From Toxonevra muliebris (taxonomy: Eukaryota; Arthropoda; Insecta; Diptera; Pallopteridae), in contig OY829326.1 in assembly GCA_963691655.1 (NCBI GenBank), positions 111,263,388-111,327,387 on the forward strand: a stretch of DNA of 64,000 nucleotides, given 5' to 3'. The notes under the pieces are model-generated. The model was given only the letters and a program-made list of their open reading frames with translations. It did not search any database and was not told where the DNA came from. Numbering within the stretch: position 1 is the stretch's first letter; every line of letters starts with the position of its first letter. Shown here piece after piece: positions 24,303 through 35,727 of this stretch. The translations under genes and the position numbers were made by a program.

Positions 24303-25607
24303 AAGCGCAGTTCACGCCAAATTGGCACACTTTGTTGTGGTCATCACGTCGCCCCTAGTCATAAGAACAACAAATATTTTACTGGGATTTGTTTACAATA
24401 TCGTTACCGTTAGTTGATAAATTTTTCATATTAATTGATCGCAAGTTGGTGATTGTGTGCACAATGGAAGCTGCAAATAGAAAATTGATTTTGAACAAAT
24501 TTATTGAAAATCCGTCGTGGTCTGGTTCAAAGATTACGAAAGTGTTAAATATCTCCAAAAGAACAGTATGTAGAGTTATAAAACGATATAAAGAAACTCT
24601 TAGTGTTGACAGAGCTAAAAAAGTTGTGAACAAAACGGGAACCACCAACCTAAAATTAAAGGCAAAGATCTTGAGGTCCATCAAAAGCAATCCCGGACTA
24701 TCGGATAGCGATCGTGTCAAAAAATTCAATATTAGCAAAAGTACTGCTAGACGAATACGAATAAAAGCTAGGCTAAAGTGCTATCGTGCTATAAAATATC
24801 CAAATATAACAGACAAACAGAATCTGCTGGCCAAAAAACGTGCTCGTCTTCTTTATAATAATGTTTTGACCAAATTCAATGGATGCATTATTGTGGATGA
24901 CGAATCATACGTAAAATTTGATCTTAAACAGCTTCCAGGTCAAAAATTTTATATGGCAACGAATCGTGGTAATGTACCCTCAAAATTCAAGTACATAAAA
25001 ATGAATAAATTTGCAAAGAAAGCAATGGTGTGGCAGGCTATTCGCAGCTGTGGTCTCAAATCCAGGAGGGCATTTGTGACATCCTCTTCTATGACGTCTG
25101 GTATTTACATCAAAGAGTGCCTTTCGAAACAACTATTGCCATTTGTTCGTCACCACCATTCGCCAGTGAAGTTTTGGCGTGCTTTAGCCAGTTGCCACTA
25201 CTCTAAGAAAACCATGGATTGATATCAGGCAAATAAAGTAGATGTAGTGCCCAAATATATGAATCCACCCAATTGCCCCCAGCTTCGACCGATCGAAAAA
25301 TACTGGGCTATTACAAAATATAAGTTGAAGAAAAATGCAGGTATTGTCAAAAATGTGTATTCAATGTTACTAAAATGGAACCAAATAGCCGCAAAAGTAT
25401 CCAGAGCGGATGTTCGAAGGTTGATGGGGTCCATTAAAAGCAATACCTGGAACTTTTTGCACAACAAATAAATTTAAATCTTTTAATATTATAGTATTAA
25501 AACAAAATATTAAACTTATCATTTAATGCATTATTTGTTATTCTAAGTGTTCTGGTAAAAAATATACAGCAACTTTCATGCGTGCCAATTTTGCGTGAAC
25601 CGCGCTT
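24303..25607 (+). mobile_element. Tc1/mariner DD37E transposon, copy B
   Basis: It starts AAGCGCAGTTCACGCCAAAT and ends with the complement of AAGCGCGGTTCACGCAAAAT. TA precedes it (24301-24302); the right flank reads TG, probably a mutated TA. It keeps the full 3' end that copy A has lost. The reading frames of A and B differ at 6 of the first 90 bases by eye, so they are moderately young relatives. Confidence 0.9.
24464..25471 (+). pseudogene. DD37E transposase with nonsense codon and lost catalytic Asp (copy B)
   Basis: The frame is 335 codons from the same ATG context as copy A. HTH motifs occupy about residues 10-105. D1 is present in IVDDESYV and the final Glu in RPIEKYW. The second Asp is replaced: FWRALASCHY where copy A has FWPDLASCHY. 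TGA at 25220-25222 (codon 253) replaces the TGG in copy A. One extra Arg codon lies near 25066. The stop after HNK comes two codons earlier than in A. It could not encode an active enzyme even if read through. Confidence 0.9.
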
Positions 25608-25869
25608 TGTGAATTAATCGTAACTGTTTTTTAAAAAAGAGTAACAAAATATCTTAGCACTGCTCTTTAATGTTAACAAAATAAAAGTGAATTTTTTGAA
25701 AATAAAACAAGATAAATTGAAAAAGAAGAAACAAATCATTAAGGGCTTTTGGGGTACATTTGACTTTTCCCAATGGGGCACATTTGACATATATCAATTG
25801 CAGATTTACGTATTTAAAATACAATTGTTATATTTTCTGTTTATACACTTTTTAAGACATGGTACGTAG

Positions 25870-25989
25870 CTAAAAATACAAATCGATGCGAAAGTGAAGA
25901 GATCTATTTCAGATATTAAAAATAAGCATGAGAAGGTGACATCAGCCTCCGAAAAATATGGGGTAAATAAGACAACATTTAAAGTCTTT
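25870..25989 (+). pseudogene. Psq helix-turn-helix relic of a pogo-like transposase
   Basis: One open frame of 40 codons reads AKVKRSISDIKNKHEKV then ASEKYGVNKTTFKVF. This fits the Psq HTH pattern (long helix, AA-KYGV, then TTF) at the start of pogo- and jerky-like transposases. The rest of the protein is missing; unrelated sequence follows from about 25990. It helps assign the host element at 24144-26481. Confidence 0.5.
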
Positions 25990-26483
25990 CATACTAAACC
26001 ATGGAGTTCCACCCCTTTTCCAATTCCATCCACGTTTTTCCTGTAGTATGACATTGTCAATTGACGTCCTTGCACGAAATTTCTGTACTGTACCCTAAAT
26101 GGTTCTAGATATATACCAAAAAAAAGCAAAAGTTTGTTTGGGAGGTGCCACACCCACTTGTAATTTTGAACCCAGACAATGCATATCTTATGACCAGAGA
26201 CATAATGCATCATTATGAAATTGCAAATGAAAATTTTGATAAACAAAGGGCCCCTTATAAAGACAAATGTGCCCCGTGCCTAGGGCACTTTTGACAAAAT
26301 GGATTTTTTGGAAAAAGTACAAAAAAAATAGTGATTCAGTTTTTATAAAAATATATTTTTTTCGGGGTTTGATCTAGAAAAATCAATGTCTTAAAAACAG
26401 CGACATCTTTTAAAATCTATGTATAATTTTCGGAATTACAGGCCTTTGAAAATTAAGTGTCAAAGGTACCCCACTTTACCCTA

Positions 26484-27265
26484 CTTTTGTGGCATTGCGA
26501 TTAAGACAAAACAAAAAGTTAAAATCAGTTGTGAATTAATTTGCGACAGGGTCACATAAATTTTTCTTAAGGCCATTTACAATTTATTGTAAAAATTATA
26601 AATATCCTATTACTATATGTCATCTATAATATAAAGTACAAATATTTTCCAATTGATATTGTTCCACTGAATCCGTGTAAGCCCAGAACAACCACTACAT
26701 TAAATAAATCCACTTTGGAAAGACGTTAATGTAGCTGCGATGATTGTTTTTATTTAAGCCTTGTGGTATTTAGATTGCGGCTAACTGCAACTGTTTGCTT
26801 TTGTATTGTGTTTACATACTGGTTTTACAATGGCAACAGTAAAAAATCTGTTTTCGAATTGGCAGTATTTTAAATTTAATGGCATTGTGATTTAATGAAA
26901 AAGAAAAAAAAATAAAGCCTTATTGGTTTATGCTAATTTTCAGCTGTGGATTTGTTTTTGTTAGCTACAAACACTGAAAACAAAAAATTTATTTTACAAC
27001 GAAATGGGTTTATATAATGATTAAATTGTAAAAATACGAAATCACATACTCAGAATAAGATATTTTTATACTAATTATGTATATGATCATGGATCTAGGC
27101 AATAAAATAAAAACTTATCAAGGAGGCTGCTAAAATATAGTAATAATTCAAGGAAATATGCACTTGTAAAAAACGCCCTTATGAAACTTAGTAGACTCCA
27201 TAGAAGTGAAATTTCTTTGGTAGTTTTGCAACTGCGAATATGAAAGGGGAAGTCAAAGTTTAGTG
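26484..27265. other. No gene seen
   Basis: AT-rich, without recognisable repeats or exon-like frames. Confidence 0.45.
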
Positions 27266-27667
27266 ACTCAAATCAAAGAGTATAGACTACAAAGAGGTCG
27301 CAATTCGCTCTTAGGCTTTTTGGAACGTAAAAAGCTAGAAACCATTTATGAGGTGCCATACCGATGAAGCGAACGCAACGGTTGGTAACCGCTCCACCGG
27401 ACAAAAGGGTATGAATGGATGGGTTGGCGGTGTTTGATAGAACAAATAGTTTACATTTCTTTTGGCAATTAACATTTGCAGTATTTTCTATATTCTTTAT
27501 ATACAAATATGCAAACGTTTTGTTTTGATTTTATGTATTTTGATTGATTTCTTTTTTGTTATGCACATGCTTTGCATATTTTATGAATATGCTTTGCTTT
27601 GATTTTATGAAATTCAATAAATTCACAAACAATAAATAAATGAAAACTTACAAAAAATTATTATTAT
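27266..27667 (-). repeat. 400-bp dispersed repeat, copy 1 of 2
   Basis: From AATCAAAGAGTATAGACTAC to TTACAAAAAATTATTATTAT the sequence matches 44774-45179 closely, with a few small indels. No inverted ends or target duplication are visible. A minus-strand frame of 69-77 codons is shared, but the differences are mostly amino-acid changing (about seven against three silent), so it does not look coding. The family is unknown. Confidence 0.8.
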
Positions 27668-27837
27668 CTTTGCGTATTATTACATGGGAGAAAAAAAAAA
27701 GGCAAAAACGCGCATAGATTTTAATTTAAAATTTTTGTTTGAAAATTTTAAATTTCATACATTTTTTTAATTTTGCTTTCTTTTTTTACAATTGCAATTT
27801 CTTTGTTAACATTATTTTTCAAATATAAAATAACCAC

Positions 27838-28650
27838 ACTCATGTTAGTTTCTCACATGACATCTCATATTTTTAACATGAAAAAAAAATGTTAAATGCT
27901 TTGGCCCATACGATTTCACATTGCATCTCGTATTTTTAACATGATTTATTCTTATCAAAATGTTAATTTTTCTAGTCACTGTTAAATCTATCGACGTCTC
28001 TGCCGTGGCCATACGATTTTAACATGCATCTCATATTCTCAAAATGTTAATTTCAAAATAGATGTAATGATTTATTCGCGTAAACAACAAGAACACAAAA
28101 CTCTTCTTCTTATTTTAACATGAGGTGCAATGTTAATTCTTTTGCACATGTTAAATTTCATATATCGCTGCCACAATAACATGTCAACAAGAAATTTTTT
28201 TTTTTTTTTCTTCTTATGTTTTATTATTTTTAATTTTATTTTATTATTAAATACAAATGTGGTTATTTAAGAAAAAATTTAAATATTACATTAATATTGA
28301 TAAGGGAAATAAAAATGAAAATATTATAAAAAATTCGACATCTCCTATTATGCATGCTTTTATTTATATTGAATATTGATAAATGAAATAAAAATATGTA
28401 ATATGAAAATCTACATTTCATATGAGGTGCAATGTTAATTTTTTTCACAAAATGTTTATTTTGAAATTGCTGTAATGGCTTATCTTCGTCAATTGTCGCA
28501 AAAACAACAAAACCACACGATTCTTCTTCTTATTCATTGCTTCGGTTTTCTGCTACAATCTGATTTTAACATGACATGCAATGTTAATTCTTTTATACAT
28601 GTTAAATTTCATATATCGCTGCTAAGATAATATGTAAACAAACAATTTTT
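27838..28650. repeat. Degenerate region of ATTTTAACATG / CATGTTAA motifs
   Basis: TTAACATG or its complement CATGTTAA, or near variants, occurs more than ten times. A block with CTTCTTCTTATT, TTTTAACATGA, GCAATGTTAATTCTTTT and CATGTTAAATTTCATATATCGCTG is present twice (about 28100-28165 and 28520-28625). It may be the inside of one or more decayed elements; clear ends are not visible. Confidence 0.65.
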
Positions 28651-28670
28651 GTATTTATTTTACATACATT

Positions 28671-28740
28671 CGCCTGAGTATTGATTTGGCGTATAGGCAT
28701 AGGAATACTTATACGCATACGCCAGATCCATTCTCAGGCG
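28671..28740. other. 70-nt hairpin, pre-miRNA-like or tiny palindromic MITE
   Basis: CGCCTGAGTATTGATTTGGC followed by GTAT can pair with ATACGCCAGATCCATTCTCA followed by GGCG. This leaves two mismatches and one wobble over about 24 bp, with a loop of about 22 bases. Size and shape fit a microRNA precursor, but many MITE remnants look the same. I do not recognise a known miRNA seed. Confidence 0.5.
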
Positions 28741-28787
28741 ACGATACATTTGCACATGCGACGGAATATATCTTTGCTTTACTTTTT

Positions 28788-29090
28788 GAAGTGAAACTTC
28801 TTTTCTCTTGTCCTAGAGTAAAACCAACGCGGATGTGACGTCGCGCGTAAGTTTGCAATGCGACATAATTTTGTCGAGAAATGTGCATGAGGGGCTAAAT
28901 ATCAATATTCCGTAATTGAATTCAATAGCAAACTATATAATAAACGATTCATTGCAATTAATTAAAAAACATAAGCCAATGAAGTAAAAAATTTAGCGAT
29001 TGAAACATTTCATCTGCTTGGTTATTTGCTTGTGTTTTGTTTAGTTCACAAGAAGTTTCACTTCTGCCTTGTGTTCGTTAATGCACAATT
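28788..29090. mobile_element. GAAGTGAAACTTC repeat family, copy 1
   Basis: It starts GAAGTGAAACTTCTTTTCTC and runs through the module TCTAGAGTAAAACCAAC...GAGGGGCTAAATATCAATAT, which is shared with the copies at 35945, 39505 and 48031. The inner half of those copies is replaced here by a short AT-rich stretch. The copy ends with GAAGTTTCACTTCTGCCTTG at 29052, in inverted orientation to the start. Confidence 0.75.
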
Positions 29091-29188
29091 TAGTTTTTTT
29101 ATTTTATTTCTTTAGCAAAAATCATAGCATTTATAATTGATATTGGTAGGTAAGTATATTATTTTGAGGTCCTACAACTTTTGTCTCT

Positions 29189-29510
29189 GAGGCAAAGTTG
29201 TGTATTACAAAAAGATAAACATTTTTTCTCTCCACACCAACCCTCCACCTGCTCTCTGTACCTCTGTTTTAGAGGATTTTTGGCAAAAATTTATTTAAAA
29301 TTGTTCATATAGACTAAATGGCTAGGAATATTGACATACTTCCTTCAACAAAAATATTCCCCATAAAAAGTAAAAAGGGTATCTGAACACCAAAATTGGT
29401 TTTGGGATGTATATTCCAAAAATCTCCCAAAATAGCGGTACGCCGAGACGCTGGAGGATTGGTGTAAAAGCAAACAATATTTATCTTTTCATAATAAACA
29501 ACTTTGTCTC
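29189..29510. mobile_element. Inverted-repeat element with 61-bp arms
   Basis: The left arm 29189-29249 (GAGGCAAAGTTGTGTATTAC...CCAACCCTCC) and the right arm 29450-29510 are inverted copies with several mismatches. At the left end ACAACTTT and AAAGTTGT also make a small hairpin. No target duplication is clear. Non-coding. Confidence 0.65.
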
Positions 29511-29694
29511 CGACATGATGTAAAATGACAAACTAATAAACCACCCATCGATTACCACCAACACAAACATAAACAATGATCATTAGACTGAACCATGTCC
29601 TTTCAAATGAGCCCTAAGCCAAATTGTTCGCATGCGCCCTAGGAGCAGGAGGTGTGCATATGTCTAGGAGTGCAGGAAAGAAATGTATACAGAA

Positions 29695-29960
29695 CGGATT
29701 TTATCTAACTTACACCCACGGCAATACATAATGAGTAGTGCAGCGGTCCGAAAAGTTTTAAGGATCGTTGGTTACACATCTGCAGTCAGATTTCAAACAT
29801 TCAAAATGGCGGGTCAAATATGGTGGGCGGATTTTATCTTACTCATACCAACGAAATATAATGAAAAATTCAGTAGTCTTAAGTGTTTTGAGGGTCACTG
29901 ATTACAAATCTGCAGTCAGGTTTTAAAAATTTAAAATGGTAAATCAAATATGGCGGACAA
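29695..29960. repeat. Two-unit tandem repeat, period 133 bp
   Basis: CGGATTTTATCTAACTTACA at 29695 and CGGATTTTATCTTACTCATA at 29828 start two degenerate units. Both contain ATCTGCAGTCAGRTTTYAAA, AAAATGG and TCAAATATGG. The frames here only reflect the repeat. Confidence 0.75.
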
Positions 29961-30147
29961 ATTAAGATGTAAGATAAAATCAGCTCTGTGTACATTTTTT
30001 TGTTGTGCACCTCTAGACATAATCTCACCCCCTGCTCTAAACGCGTGTACGAACAATTTGGAAGTGCAGTCTTTAAGTTCTGATATTAGAGAAGTTTGTA
30101 GCACGTCAGGGTTCAGCTTCATAATGTTATAAAAATGGCCAAACCCG

Positions 30148-30248
30148 CTGATTTCAACCCCGTTTTTTCTCGGAAACGTGACGTGATGGGCAGTTTTTGA
30201 CCACAGATTCGTGCTCAGCATGAAAAATTCATTGGTAATCACTAGAAG
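30148..30248 (+). mobile_element. Fragment of the 22809 hAT MITE family
   Basis: TTTCAACCCCGTTTTTTCTC, GGGCAGTTTTTGACC, CAGATTCGTGCTCA and ATGAAAAATTC line up in order with 23222-23320 inside the complete element at 22809-23888. The ends of the element are not present here. Confidence 0.65.
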
Positions 30249-31305
30249 CCATATTATTCGCATAAGAAAAGTTGAAATTTGCAGAGCAGTGTAATATATG
30301 CAAAACAATTTATTTTTTTCTAAAAGAATTGTCTCAAAATGAATGATAAAACAACTCTTTACATAAATACTATAAGCTACGACAATACCACTTATTCAAT
30401 TTTGAATCTTTCTGTTGTAAAGCGTTACAATGGTAATGCAGCAAGCATGACTAACATGCAAGTGCATTGTACATTGCAAATATTCTCTGAATAATTCAAA
30501 AGATGTGAAGGATTATTTTGCACTTTTATAATATGTAGTACAAAATTATCACTTATCACTTCACTTCGGTAGCAAATGTTTTTCAATGGAGTCTTGACAA
30601 TCGAATTTCGATCTGCAATCAAGTGAATTTTTTTTATTTCAGCAAAACAATGATAAATTACTGCATAGAAAAATAAAATAAAAAAACAAACAAGTTTTTG
30701 GGGTTCATAAATACATAAATGTAACATAAAATTTAATGCTTTAAAAATCTCGACTATAGTTAAATTTACGTTTAGTTGCATTTCCAAAATGAGTTGAAAA
30801 ATTTTATGTACTTACTGCCAAATTATTTTTTCCATTTTGAACAAGACTATTTTTGTTAATATATACAAATTTCAAGCCATTTGGTAAACATGTGGAAAAC
30901 ATATACATGGTCTAAATATATCTTAAGTATTTTTAGATAACTTGTTTGATTTTGTTGGGATAAATAGACTCAATGAACAATGTTTGTTCTAAAAAATGGC
31001 AACTTCTCATTGGCGCAGTGTGATCAAATTTTGTTTTGATGAAGGCTGTGTTGGGCCTACGTTTTGACATAAAAACATGATTGATAGTGCAATGAAAAAA
31101 TCTTAAAGTCCACAGGTGACTCAATACAGGAACAATGAAAAAAATTCTGTGGAAAAAAATAAAAAAATTGAGAAAATCCGAATTTTTCTTGAAGACAGAA
31201 ATTACCTGAAAAAAGTCATTTCCGTGCCTAAAATTAACTGATAATTACGCAACCCCAATAAAACAGCTGAATTTAGAAAACTGAGCATATACTTTATTAC
31301 TCCTC
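30249..31305. other. No gene seen
   Basis: AT-rich; the 120-codon minus-strand frame at 30425-30787 has no recognisable motif. Nothing else is supported. Confidence 0.45.
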
Positions 31306-31319
31306 TTGATCTTAAGAAG

Positions 31320-32668
31320 GTTAGGTTGAAGTGGCTGCGGAGAGACACACTTAGGCCTGAATGACCAATTGTGATACCACATAGTTGGACCAACAGTTTA
31401 ACGCCGATTCGGGTTTCGCCATTACCAACCAGGGTGTGTACTTGTCAGGGATGCCAACTCATTTTTTCTGTCTCCCCGATAGACCTCGAGAAATTCCCCT
31501 ATTTTCGATCAAATTCCCCTCACCGGTATAATTTTATATTACAACAGCACGATGCGCACTTTCCATATAAACATTTTATAAAAACGAAAAATACCTTTAC
31601 GTTGGCTTAAAATTAATCTCGGTGACTGTTATTTTAAAGCGGCCCTGTACTATCTAGGTCCAAAACTTAACCATTTTTTATAGGACTGGCAGGTTAATAG
31701 AAATGTTCTTTCTGACTTCGGAGTTCTTTTGACACATTAGTGATTTCATCTCAAGAGAACCCACTCTCAAAATCAATCGGGCTCTAACTTGCACCAAGTT
31801 TAGTCCCATTGGCTAGTAGTTACCACACTAAATTTGAACGTTGATTGTGATAGATAAACAAGCCTCAGCTCACTTTTAGACATCAAAGTTCTCAAAAGAA
31901 AAGGCATGGACTTTCTTTTGGGTCAAATAAAAAATGGCAAAAACCTTGTTTTGAGAAAAACGGGTTTAAAGTTTTGACTATCGGTTTTTAACATTTAAAA
32001 TATTCTTCATCTTCTTTATGATGGCTGACCGTAGTTTGAAAGTTTACAGATTAGTCAGCAAGGATTTAGAATTATTAATCAGGAAGTGCTGGACCAAAGC
32101 AAAGCTAAGCCTTTCTGAACGAACGAGAGGGAAGGCGACTGTTTTGGCTGACTAACACTTGGCGTCTATATCTACGAAAGCACTCTGAGTTTCCCTCTGA
32201 AATTTTTACGAAATACTTTTGAAATAAAAGACATTCAAATTACACACATTTTTAAAAATCGATTTCTTCAAACCAAGAAAGTACTGGGCCCACTTAAGAA
32301 AGATGATTAGGTTTTAAGACCTAAAATATGAAATATTGCAAAAGTTAAACGATTTACATTACATAAAATTAAAAAAAAAAATATTCCAATAACTTTAATA
32401 ACTAAAAGCTGAACGGTTTCGAATTCCCCGCAAAAAACAGCTCATTCCCCGATTCCCCGTACTATGTAAAATTACCCGCAAATCGGGGAATTCCCCGCAA
32501 ATTGGCATCGCTGGTACTTGTACACTATCTCATAATTCTCATACACTTCATATTAATAGTGAATATAAGAAAGTTATGCCAATTAACAACCAGACGAAGG
32601 CGGGAATCGAACCCGAACCTCCCAGATGAAAGTCTAGTGCACTTCCCACTAGACTATCGAGGTTGTCT
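31320..32668 (-). mobile_element. tRNA-derived SINE, copy 2, with 14-bp TSD, split by a hAT MITE
   Basis: TTGATCTTAAGAAG is duplicated exactly at 31306-31319 and 32669-32682. Without the inserted MITE the SINE is about 270 bp. On the minus strand the head (CCTCGATAGTCTAGTGGGAA) carries an A box, and GGTTCGATTCC follows about 35 bases later as B box; the head resembles tRNA-Asp. The tail ends CCACTTCAACCTAACC without a poly-A. This is a full SINE whose target duplication shows LINE-dependent mobility. Confidence 0.9.
31446..32513. mobile_element. hAT MITE, CAGGGATGCCAA family, copy 2, nested in the SINE
   Basis: The ends CAGGGATGCCAACTC and (inverted) CAGCGATGCCAATTTGC are flanked by perfect 8-bp repeats GTACTTGT (31438-31445, 32514-32521). 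It matches the copy at 9963 along its length but has about 130 additional bases around 31735-31860. Subterminal TTCCCCG motifs repeat on both sides. Confidence 0.92.
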
Positions 32669-32682
32669 TTGATCTTAAGAAG

Positions 32683-33819
32683 CTGTGGTAAAAAATCTGC
32701 ATAAAGTTCTGAATCCTCCTTTATATTGGTATAAGCTTTCTATCATTATACGACTACATCCAACTTTATTTTTAAATAATATAATAAAAAAACCAACCAC
32801 AAGGTTTTTTGTGCATTTGCATTTTCACTTTTAAACATTATTTAAAAAATTTTCCATCATTCACATGTGACTCTATCAAGTGAAAAATGATTCAAGTCAC
32901 ACAATGTTAAATGCGTGTTCGGGTGTCTGATTGTGTGAGAGTGCAAATGCGTGTGTGCAAAAATCATATAAGTCACGTATCTTATAAAACGACTAACAAC
33001 ACCCACTCGCTCATCCGCCTAATTCTCTAGGCACAGTACATATAGTAGTTTTTCCCTAAACAAAATTTGTTGCCATGCAAACTACGAGCAATTTGTTATC
33101 CTTTAAATGTTTGTCACGAATTCTTCAGTGATGATGCTTGCATACGTGTATGTACGTGCAAGTCTGAAATCACTTTTCTTGTTTTCACTCAACATCTATG
33201 CGAAATATTAATTTATGCTTTCAGTGTGTTTCATAACTTTTATTTTATAATTAAAAGTTAACTTAACACTTAATACCTGCATACTGCTATAAGAATTAAT
33301 TGCGATTTTTAGGGAAACATCGTAGAAAAGCCAATGTCGCTTTTGTTGTATAGGTTTTCCCATCTTTGCATTTTCTTTCATAAGACTTTTGGTTTCAAGT
33401 TTTAGTTTATTTTCTAAGTTTTAGTTCATTTTAAATATAAATACCTTAACTTTTGCAATTATTTTATGAACATTTCCATAAATTATTCAGTTCTAAATAT
33501 TCACATAATGAAATTTATTTCTTTCGGCCATATTCCCATAGGAACAAATTCTCCAGAGAGTTTCATTATGGGAATATTTAGAATAGGGCTGAATATGTCA
33601 TTTGCATATGAAATAAATAAATTTTATCGAATTCATTAATTACAAATCATATAAATTAAAGCAAGTCTAATAGAAGAGCAGTGAGTACCAGTGACCATGT
33701 ATTTAGTAATATTACTTACATTTCAAATAGAGCATAAAAAAGTTTGCATTTTTGGGGCACGATAAATAACCAAAAATGTCTTCAATTCAAAAAGTAACAG
33801 CATAACTAAGATTCTACTC
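32683..33819. other. No gene seen
   Basis: AT-rich. A hairpin, CATATTCCCATA and TATGGGAATATT, lies near 33529-33570. There is no exon-like frame. Confidence 0.45.
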
Positions 33820-33827
33820 ATCTAGAC

Positions 33828-34866
33828 TAGCGATGTGCACTTCGACACATATGAGCTGAGAGAAAAAATGTGATTTCTTTTGTGTATGTATATGAATTTA
33901 TTGCTTTCGCCCCTGTAGAGAGTGTGAACGTGAATGCATAAGAAAACTTCGTACTTAGCTATACTTTACTCATGCTTTTTGGATTGATTTCATAAACCTA
34001 GTAATTGCGTAACCAGGAAAAGAAAGAATTTTTCAATTACCTTTGTATTGTGGAACTTTCTAATTATATTATTGAATGCATATGTAATTTTCCTGCGTGG
34101 TTGTTACTTTGAGAGATCGAAAAAAGAGAAGCAGCAAACGCACTGCTGCGTGCTGATCAGGGATGCCAACTCTATATTTCAGATCAAATTAATAATTAAC
34201 ACAAAAAGTAAAGAATATTTTTGTTTACGATTACAATTTTTATGCATGTATGTAATGTATGCAAATACTTTTAACAAAAATCAAAGAATAATAAAAATAA
34301 AAAATTAATAAAAGGTTTTACACAAAAAATATACACTTTTCATATCTACAAATTGACAAAAAATTAAAATTTTCAGTCGCCCACTAAAACGATCTCACTC
34401 CCCAATTCCCTACAACTAACTAAAATTGAAGTCGATTCCCAACAATTCAAGGAATTCCTTATAAGTTGGCATTCCTACTGTCAATGCTCACATTTCTTCG
34501 GCGTTCTGGCAGTAGCCAGGGCGCTCTCAGTTATATTCACTCACTCTCCACATTAATGTGGCCAAGTTAACAATTTATGGTTATTCGAGCTATTTTTGTT
34601 TTTGTATTTGTTTTTTTCTACCTCACAAGACATGATTTATAAATTGAAAGCTGATTTACTTTTGGTAATGTAATATAAATGTGTAAATCGGACATATTTT
34701 AGTCGCTAAATTTAAAAGAAGAATGTGGCTTTTGGCAAAACAACAACAATAATATGTATGTGTACACACAATAAAACCACCACCGCTCGTCTTTAAATTT
34801 ACACCTCGCTTCTAGCACCTTCTTACACACGACGTCGGCAGAGGGCAACTGAAGTGCACATCCCTA
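33828..34866. mobile_element. hAT-type element with palindromic TSD ATCTAGAY
   Basis: It starts TAGCGATGTGCACTTC and the inverted right end is TAGGGATGTGCACTTC. The flanks ATCTAGAC (33820-33827) and ATCTAGAT (34867-34874) match at 7 of 8. ATCTAGAT is itself a palindrome with central TA, the target pattern reported for Buster-type hAT elements. The 1039-bp body is non-coding and contains a diverged MITE at 34158. Confidence 0.85.
34158..34480. mobile_element. Diverged short member of the CAGGGATGCCAA family, nested
   Basis: It starts CAGGGATGCCAACT and ends around AGTTGGCATTCCTACTG. The right subterminal part (CACTCCCCAATTCCCTACAA, GATTCCCAACAATTC) follows the 3' end of the copies at 9963 and 31446. 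Target repeats are not convincing, so it is older or rearranged. Confidence 0.65.
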
Positions 34867-34874
34867 ATCTAGAT

Positions 34875-35727
34875 GAACAGAAGTGGATAGAAAAGTTCGA
34901 AATCAAACAATATCTTCAGGTTCCAAAAAAGTCTTGAAAGTCTTGATTTTTTTATATTTTTTGGCATCAAATATTTTAAAATTCCAAGGTTCTGTTTAAA
35001 TACAAACTTAATGCAAAAAGAATTTTTGAATTCGGATATTGTTTACTGGTGCCTCTCCTCGCCCAAATTGCTAACAAATTTCTTCGATGAAAAACTAAAA
35101 ATGTGGAAATGATATCAACTGAAAAATCTAGATAGAATGAGTTCTTAAACTAGTTTTAGAAACAATCCCTTGAAGGTTATTGCTCTTGAATGATCTCTGT
35201 TTAGAAAGAGCTATACAATTATTTGCTGGCTACATACATTCAAAAGAACTTTCTCGCTTTCCAACCCAATCGATTCACAAAATTGCACCCTTTGATGCCC
35301 GAATTATAATGAGGCTTGAGAGTAACCTTTAATTGTGAAATTATGGTTACTTAGGTCTTCCACAATTATGACACCAAATTTGTTGCTTTTACATTGATTT
35401 GTTTGTCCTTTATTAAAGGTTAAAAAAACATAGCTATGAAGCTATAGACAACCACTGGATAACTCCTTTTCTCTTATTTTTTGGTATTCATATTCTCTTA
35501 TCTTTTATAAACATATCAAATAAAAAAAAATTTCCGGTTAGTAATAATTTAATGCATTATTTTTCAAAAAATAGTGCAAAAGATTTTACTAAAAATTTTT
35601 GGAGACAAAAAATTAAAAAAAAAATTACTTAAGCAAGAAATTTCAAATATTCGGCAATCAGCAAACTTGAACAATACCTGACAAAACCGAATACAAATAG
35701 CGTTAATAGTAATATCTGTTAAAAAAT
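34875..35727. other. No gene seen
   Basis: AT-rich sequence with no supported repeats or coding frames. Confidence 0.45.

Larger units (their letters stand above)
24144..26481 (+). mobile_element. pogo-like element, GGGTAAAGTGGGGTA ends, split by a DD37E transposon
   Basis: The left GGGTAAAGTGGGGTAGCTTT and the inverted right GGGTAAAGTGGGGTACCTTT are nearly identical for about 25 bp, and TA flanks both (24142-24143, 26482-26483). The short motif GGGGCACATTTGAC recurs near the left end and around 25783, with its complement near 26270. A Psq-type HTH relic (25870-25989) supports the pogo group. A DD37E element sits at 24303-25607, so this element is the older of the two. Confidence 0.8.

Noticed and set aside
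27273..27506. Minus-strand frame of 77 codons shared with 44775-44984
   Set aside because: The shared frame is explained by the DNA repeat. Differences between copies are mostly amino-acid changing, as expected without coding constraint.
30425..30787. 120-codon minus-strand frame as a gene
   Set aside because: No recognisable domain and no supporting context; frames of this length are expected in such a window.
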